In this document: piece after piece, positions 6,061 through 9,960 of the stretch | How the letters are laid out: every line of letters begins with the position of its first letter | How positions within the stretch are numbered: the stretch's first letter is position 1 | Origin: DATJQA01 sp041169145 | Lineage (GTDB): Bacteria; Patescibacteriota; Minisyncoccia; UBA6257; 2-01-FULL-56-20 | Assembly: GCA_041169145.1 (NCBI GenBank) | Contig: JBEEJO010000027.1 | Span: 1 to 9,960, forward strand | Length of the DNA stretch: 9,960 nucleotides | Direction of reading: 5' to 3' | Notes under the pieces: generated by a model | What the model was told of the DNA's origin: nothing | Database searches by the model: none | What the model saw: only the letters and a program-made list of their open reading frames with translations | Program-made: the position numbers and the translations under genes

Positions 6061-7842
6061 ATGCGGGAAGAAACGAAAACCTGTCAGAACTGCAAACAGC
6101 CGTTCGTTATCGAACCGGAAGATTTTGATTTCTACAAAAAGATCGCTGTCCCGCCGCCGACGTGGTGTCCGGAATGCCGACTGTTGCGCAGGATCCTTTG
6201 GCGTACCGATATTGGATTGTATCGGCGGCCTGACAGCAGGACCGGAGAGATGATATTCTCGGCGTATCCGGAGTCCGCTCCTATTACGGTATGGAGCCAT
6301 GACTACTGGATCAGCGACGCTTGGGATCCGCTTGAATACGGAAGGGACTACGACTGGAAGAGGCCGTTCTTTGAGCAGTTCGCCGATTTGATGCGAGAAA
6401 TGCCTTGGCCCAGCCTGTCGGTTTCGAATGCTAAAGGGAGTCCGTATTGCAACAACGCAACCAATCTGAAAGATTCGTACCTCGTTTTTGGTTCAACCAA
6501 TTCAGAAGATTCCTACTATGGTTTCGGACTCGGAGGCTCAAAGAATATCTACGATGGAAGCAGTGTTTATGAGTCGGAGCTGAACTACCAGGGAGTATTC
6601 AACCGCAAATGCTATCGCGCATTCTATTCGAATCACTGCCGAGATTCCTCTGATATATATTTCTGCAAAGATTGCACCAACGTGACAAACTGCTTCGGTT
6701 GCATCGGCTTAAAGAACAAATCGCACTGCATCTTTAATAAGCAGGTCACCAAAGAGGAATACCGAGCTTTTATGGACATGGCGAGACTCGGGTCCTACCG
6801 GTCGGTGCAAGAATGGATCGCAAAGGCAGAGGGACATTGGCAGTTATTTCCCAATAAATATTCTTGGGGTAGCAATAATAGCGGGGTCTCGGGGGAATAT
6901 CTCAATAACTGCAAGAATGTCGCTCGATCCTTCGCCGTCGATAACGGAGAAAATTTGAAGTATTGCGAATACTTGTATTCGGGAACGGCAAAGGATTGTT
7001 ATGATTATTTCCGCTTCTCGAACGGCAGTGAGCTTGTGTATGAAACGATGGGTTCCGGGACGGGAGCTGCGCGCTTGAAATTCTGCATATTCTGTTTTCC
7101 CGCCAGCCACAGCATGAGCTATTGCGTGAACTGCGCTTCCTCAAGCGATCTGTTCGGTTGTTTTGGATTGAAGAACAAACACTATTGCATCTTGAATAAG
7201 CAGTATACGAAGGAGGAATATGAAAAGCTTATGCCTCGCATCATAGAGCATATGACTATGCAGCCCTATGTCGACAAGCGCGGCAGAACGTACGCCTATG
7301 GCGAATTCTTTCCCCCGGAATTCTCTCCTTTCGCCTATAACGAGACCATCGCTCAAGAATATTTCCCCCTATCCGCGGAGGCAGCGATCAATGAAGGGTA
7401 TGGATGGGGAGATGTTGCCGAAAAAGGATATACGGCCACAGTGTCGCCAACGGAACTGCCGGATGATATTGCGGCCGTAAAAGATTCGGTGCTCAAGGAA
7501 GTTATTCGTTGCGAACACGACGGAAAGTGCTCGCATCCGTGCGCAACCGTGTTCCGCATCGTACCGCAAGAATTGCAATTCTATCGACGGTCCGGCATCC
7601 CTTTGCCGCGTATGTGCTTTGTCTGCAGGCATTACGAAAGAATGAAATACCGCCGCTCGTTCCGGTTGTCAAAGAGAAGATGCATGTGCGAAGGGGGACG
7701 ATCCCGCGGTCAGCAATATGTAAACCAGGCCAAGCATTCTCACGGCGAGAATCTCTGCCCCAATGAATTCGAAACCTCCTATGCGCCCGAGCGCCCGGAG
7801 ATCGTGTATTGTGAATCGTGCTACAACGCGGAAGTGGCGTAA
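6061..7842 (+). CDS. Cysteine-rich multi-zinc-ribbon protein with duplicated core motif, function unknown (CPR-type)
   Basis: 593 residues with 31 cysteines; I know of no assigned function. The N-terminal ribbon is C8-x2-C11-x24-C36-x2-C39, with F15, P19, FYKK (24-27) and PPP before the last pair. A second copy near the end is C490-x3-C494-x24-C519-x2-C522, with F498, P502, FYRR (507-510) and PLP. The gap between the cysteine pairs is identical. A third candidate metal site follows: C541-x-C543, C566 and C584-x2-C587. The core (about 120-420) is rich in Asn, Ser, Tyr and Cys in short irregular repeats that could form a parallel beta-helix. It contains two copies, 153 residues apart, of a motif ending FGCxGLKNK then C, NKQ and TKEEY. 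I see no signal peptide or membrane helix, so the protein is probably cytoplasmic. The only in-frame start is the ATG at 6061, because TAG occurs at 6040-6042. There is no Shine-Dalgarno sequence in the 20-base divergent spacer. Confidence 0.85.
   Translation: MREETKTCQNCKQPFVIEPEDFDFYKKIAVPPPTWCPECRLLRRILWRTDIGLYRRPDSRTGEMIFSAYPESAPITVWSHDYWISDAWDPLEYGRDYDWKRPFFEQFADLMREMPWPSLSVSNAKGSPYCNNATNLKDSYLVFGSTNSEDSYYGFGLGGSKNIYDGSSVYESELNYQGVFNRKCYRAFYSNHCRDSSDIYFCKDCTNVTNCFGCIGLKNKSHCIFNKQVTKEEYRAFMDMARLGSYRSVQEWIAKAEGHWQLFPNKYSWGSNNSGVSGEYLNNCKNVARSFAVDNGENLKYCEYLYSGTAKDCYDYFRFSNGSELVYETMGSGTGAARLKFCIFCFPASHSMSYCVNCASSSDLFGCFGLKNKHYCILNKQYTKEEYEKLMPRIIEHMTMQPYVDKRGRTYAYGEFFPPEFSPFAYNETIAQEYFPLSAEAAINEGYGWGDVAEKGYTATVSPTELPDDIAAVKDSVLKEVIRCEHDGKCSHPCATVFRIVPQELQFYRRSGIPLPRMCFVCRHYERMKYRRSFRLSKRRCMCEGGRSRGQQYVNQAKHSHGENLCPNEFETSYAPERPEIVYCESCYNAEVA
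6664..6762 (+). repeat. Internal protein repeat, copy 1 (residues 202-234 of the cysteine-rich protein)
   Basis: Encodes a C-x2-C ... FGCIGLKNK ... C ... NKQ ... TKEEY module with C202, C205, C214 and C223. It matches copy 2 at 20 of 33 residues with no gaps, and at 18 of 23 over the FGC to TKEEY part. The cysteine spacing (3, 9, 9) is the same in both copies. The similarity is visible at protein level, which suggests an old duplication rather than a recent DNA repeat. Confidence 0.8.
7123..7221 (+). repeat. Internal protein repeat, copy 2 (residues 355-387 of the cysteine-rich protein)
   Basis: The second copy of the module, with C355, C358, C367 and C376 at spacings 3, 9 and 9. It is offset exactly 153 residues from copy 1. 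It carries FGCFGLKNK and NKQYTKEEY. Another CxxC (C342/C345) lies just before it, as other cysteines do before copy 1. Confidence 0.8.
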
Positions 7843-7843
7843 A

Positions 7844-7873
7844 TCTTCCGCGAGTATTGTATACTAAGGAAGA
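7844..7873. promoter_or_regulatory. Nested palindrome between the cysteine-rich gene and the ATPase gene
   Basis: Outer arms TCTTCC (7844-7849) and GGAAGA (7868-7873) enclose an inner dyad AGTAT-TGT-ATACT (7853-7865). This gives a two-part stem with a small internal loop. It begins one base after the stop codon of the cysteine-rich gene. No T run follows on the + strand, so a standard terminator is unlikely. It could be an operator, a 3' end-protecting hairpin, or a weak terminator. The inner dyad overlaps the possible -10 box TATACT (7860-7865). Confidence 0.5.
7860..7865 (+). promoter_or_regulatory. Possible -10 box for the ATPase gene
   Basis: TATACT (five of six matches to TATAAT) is preceded by TTG. 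A transcript starting about seven bases downstream would carry a leader of roughly 60 bases that contains the hairpin at 7876-7913. No acceptable -35 element is visible at 16-18 bases, because the region there is the GGCGTAA end of the preceding gene. This is a weak call. Confidence 0.3.
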
Positions 7874-7875
7874 CA

Positions 7876-7913
7876 AGCTGAACGGGGCTTGGCTGTTTTC
7901 GCTCCCGTTGGCT
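7876..7913 (+). promoter_or_regulatory. Leader hairpin upstream of the ATPase gene
   Basis: AACGGGG (7881-7887) pairs with TCCCGTT (7903-7909), with one G-U pair. Outer AGC (7876-7878) pairs with GCT (7911-7913) across a T-G pair and a bulged G. The loop is 15 bases. The hairpin ends 20 bases before the ATG at 7934. With no T run after it, it reads more as a leader structure than a terminator, but a role is inferred only from position and stability. Confidence 0.45.
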
Positions 7914-7933
7914 CTATGCGTTGATCTCCATCC

Positions 7934-9733
7934 ATGGGACTGCACCCCGAACAAGACGTCATTTATTTCGGCCGTACGAACTACCGGAACCAGAACCGGC
8001 TTTTCGGCATCAAGCGGAACGATCGGCGCCAGCATACCTACGTTGTCGGAAAGACAGGCACCGGAAAATCGGCGCTCCTGTCCAATATGATCATCCAGGA
8101 TATCGCGAATGGCGAGGGTGTCTGCGTTGTTGACCCGCATGGCGAACTCGTAGAGGGAGTCCTTTCCAAGATCCCGGAGGAGCGCATCCAAGACGTCATC
8201 TATTTCAATCCGGCGGATACCGACTATCACATCGGGTTCAACGTGCTCGAATTGCCCGATCCTCGGTATAAGCACCTCGTGGCCTCCGGCCTTATGGGTA
8301 TTTTCACGAAGATCTGGTCCAATGTTTGGTCGGCCCGGATGGAATATATCCTGAACAACGCCGTGCTCGCGCTCTTGGATACGCCGGGTTCAACGCTCCT
8401 CGGCATTCCTCGGCTTCTCGTCGACAAGGACTATAGACAGCGCATCGTGGCGAATATCCAAGACCCGGTGGTGAAAGCGTTCTGGATCAACGAGTATGAA
8501 TCGTGGCAGGAAAAATTCCGGAACGAGGCGATCGCTCCGATACAAAATAAAGTGGGGCAGTTCCTTTCTGCGGCGCTCATCCGGAACGTCGTGGGGCAAT
8601 CGAAGTCCACTATAGATATCTTCGAAATGATGAACGAGGGAAAGATTTTCCTCGTGAACGTCTCCAAGGGGCGGATCGGCGAGGATAACTCCGCGCTCCT
8701 CGGCGCCATGCTTATCACGAAGATCCAGCTTGCATCCATGGAACGCGTACGGGTTCCGGAAGACGAGCGCGTGGATTTTTATCTGTACGTTGACGAGTTC
8801 CAGAACTTCGCGACCGATTCATTCGCCGGCATTCTTTCCGAAGCTCGAAAGTATCGCCTGAACCTTATCCTTGCCCACCAATATGTCGGACAGTTGGTCA
8901 CCGACACGTCCACGAAAGTGCGCGACGCCATCTTCGGCAATGCCGGCACGATGATCGTATTCCGCGTCGGCGCGGCAGATGCGGAATTCCTCGAAAGTGA
9001 ATTCGAACCGGAGTTCATGATCCAGGATATCGTGAACCTGCCGAACTACAATATTTACCTGAAGCTTATGGTGGACGGCATCGCATGTCGGCCATTCTCC
9101 GCGGCAACATTGCCGCCGCTCAAAGTGAAAAGCTCGGCCACGGCGATAGACGAGATCATTGATAGCTCTCGAAAGAAATATGCGCGCCCGCGCCGGGTCA
9201 TCGAAGATGAGATCAATGCATGGAGCGGCATCATGACCGTAGAAACGCCCGAGGGAACGACTATCCTTACGGAATCGACGGCCGCCGAGGGTGGAAGGTT
9301 CCGGGCGACTTGTTCCAATTGTTCAAAAAGCATCATGCTTTCCTTTGAACCGATGCCGGGCAGGCCGGTCTATTGCAAGGCATGTCTCGCAAAAGTGAAA
9401 TCCGGCGAGATATTGTCGGCTCCCCGGCAAGCGTCGCTCCGTTCGCGTCAGAAATATTCATCGGATCTCGCCGGTCTGGGCATTGAGTTCTCGGAGCGGA
9501 AAGAAAGCCCGATGCCTCAACGATCATCGTTCCAGTCCGCACTCTCAAAGCAGGATATGGTGGAGGTTGTCCGAAAACCGGAAGGAAGACCGATGTCACT
9601 CGCACAGCTTCAGCAATCGGACGCGGCGCCGAAGAAAAAGCATGAACAATCCGGCGGAGAGATCGACATCGCTGAACTGCAGAAAGAGATCGCCGCTTCG
9701 CTCGAACGATCGCTGGACGAACCGGAAACGTGA
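7934..9733 (+). CDS. TraD/TrwB-like P-loop ATPase (type IV secretion/DNA-translocase family) with C-terminal zinc ribbon
   Basis: 599 residues. Walker A is GKTGTGKS (39-46), right after the N-terminal DVIYFGRTNYR...FGIKRNDRRQHTYVVG strand region typical of TraD/TrwB and HerA-like ATPases. VCVVDPHGELVEGVL follows. Walker B is YLYVDEFQNF with D287-E288. The later LAHQY motif (H315-Q316) matches the sensor glutamine region of DNA-pumping ATPases. No membrane helix is present, so it is a soluble coupling-protein-like or HerA-like ATPase that probably moves DNA or protein-DNA complexes. A zinc ribbon, C460-x2-C463-x17-C481-x2-C484, is fused after the ATPase core. It is followed by a polar, probably disordered tail and a charged helix (ELQKEIAASLERSL). 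The ATG at 7934 is the first possible start because TGA occurs in frame at 7922. No Shine-Dalgarno sequence is visible. No other secretion or conjugation gene is in view. Confidence 0.85.
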   Translation: MGLHPEQDVIYFGRTNYRNQNRLFGIKRNDRRQHTYVVGKTGTGKSALLSNMIIQDIANGEGVCVVDPHGELVEGVLSKIPEERIQDVIYFNPADTDYHIGFNVLELPDPRYKHLVASGLMGIFTKIWSNVWSARMEYILNNAVLALLDTPGSTLLGIPRLLVDKDYRQRIVANIQDPVVKAFWINEYESWQEKFRNEAIAPIQNKVGQFLSAALIRNVVGQSKSTIDIFEMMNEGKIFLVNVSKGRIGEDNSALLGAMLITKIQLASMERVRVPEDERVDFYLYVDEFQNFATDSFAGILSEARKYRLNLILAHQYVGQLVTDTSTKVRDAIFGNAGTMIVFRVGAADAEFLESEFEPEFMIQDIVNLPNYNIYLKLMVDGIACRPFSAATLPPLKVKSSATAIDEIIDSSRKKYARPRRVIEDEINAWSGIMTVETPEGTTILTESTAAEGGRFRATCSNCSKSIMLSFEPMPGRPVYCKACLAKVKSGEILSAPRQASLRSRQKYSSDLAGLGIEFSERKESPMPQRSSFQSALSKQDMVEVVRKPEGRPMSLAQLQQSDAAPKKKHEQSGGEIDIAELQKEIAASLERSLDEPET

Positions 9734-9778
9734 CAGAGTTTGCATTCTTTCGCAAAATCCGCATGATGAGCGGTATCT

Positions 9779-9960
9779 ATGCGGTTTGACGTTCTCACCA
9801 TCTTTCCGAGGATATTCGACTCCTATCTCAACGAGTCGCTTTTCAAGCGCGCAATACGGAACGGTATTGTGGACATTCGCATTCATAATCTTCGCGACTT
9901 TTCATCCGATACAAAACACCACAAGGTAGACGATAAACCCTTTGGCGGAGGTCCCGGCAT
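9779..9960 (+). CDS. trmD: tRNA (guanine-37-N1)-methyltransferase, 3' end missing
   Basis: The first 60 residues plus two bases of a further codon are visible. MRFDVLTIFPRIFDSYLNES is the standard TrmD opening. HHKVDDKPFGGGPGM near the window edge corresponds to the conserved DD(R/K)P(Y/F)GGGPGM motif of the SPOUT methyltransferase, which binds the substrate and S-adenosylmethionine in the trefoil-knot enzyme. It methylates N1 of G37 next to the anticodon and prevents +1 frameshifting. The ATG at 9779 is fixed by TGA codons in frame at 9764 and 9767. The 45-base spacer after the ATPase gene holds only short weak dyads and no clear terminator, so cotranscription is possible. TrmD genes often sit with rpsP and rplS, which are not visible here. 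Confidence 0.95.
   Translation, partial: MRFDVLTIFPRIFDSYLNESLFKRAIRNGIVDIRIHNLRDFSSDTKHHKVDDKPFGGGPG

Noticed and set aside
9734..9778. Short dyads TTTGC/GCAAA (9739-9756) and CCGC/GCGG (9759-9773) before trmD
   Set aside because: Stems of only four or five pairs and no T run; not enough for a terminator or riboswitch call.
9731..9781. In-frame link between the ATPase gene and trmD through TGA codons (9731, 9764, 9767), as would occur if TGA meant Gly
   Set aside because: Both proteins have natural ends at these points, and the glycosyltransferase also ends at TGA in the ATGA overlap, so TGA is a normal stop.
1..9960. Mobile elements, CRISPR arrays, tRNA or rRNA genes
   Set aside because: No transposase or integrase frames, no regularly spaced direct repeats, and spacers too short to hold an RNA gene.

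Overview
The window looks like part of the chromosome of a Candidate Phyla Radiation bacterium (Patescibacteria, probably a parcubacterial lineage). This is an inference from three things: very tight gene packing, a long cysteine-rich protein of a type I associate with CPR genomes, and a stand-alone TraD/TrwB-like ATPase ending in a zinc ribbon. Base composition is moderate to slightly GC-rich. TGA ends genes normally, so the TGA=Gly code of Gracilibacteria/Absconditabacteria does not apply. Most starts lack a recognisable Shine-Dalgarno sequence. I see no mobile element, CRISPR array, tRNA or rRNA, and no gene-free stretch longer than about 91 bases.

Left block, + strand (1-3540): the 3' part of a class B penicillin-binding protein 2 gene (mrdA), a GalT-like nucleotidyltransferase gene, a gene for a 123-residue three-helix membrane protein, and rplU (ribosomal protein L21). 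Gaps are 13, 18 and 1 base, so this is probably one operon. It ends at a strong intrinsic terminator at 3511-3540.

Middle block, - strand (3531-6040): a polytopic GT-C glycosyltransferase gene followed by ddl (D-alanine--D-alanine ligase), joined by an ATGA start/stop overlap. The end of ddl lies inside the rplU terminator. Together with mrdA this gives a cell-envelope theme: PBP2 cross-links peptidoglycan that carries the D-Ala-D-Ala made by Ddl, and the membrane glycosyltransferase probably decorates an exported glycan or protein.

Right block, + strand (6061-9960): only 20 bases separate the glycosyltransferase start from the start of a 593-residue, 31-cysteine protein. That protein has matching zinc ribbons near both ends and a duplicated motif in its core, and it is the most unusual item here. 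A 91-base spacer with two nested or tandem hairpins and a possible -10 box follows. Next come a P-loop DNA-translocase-like ATPase with a C-terminal zinc ribbon and the 5' end of trmD (tRNA m1G37 methyltransferase), which runs off the window.
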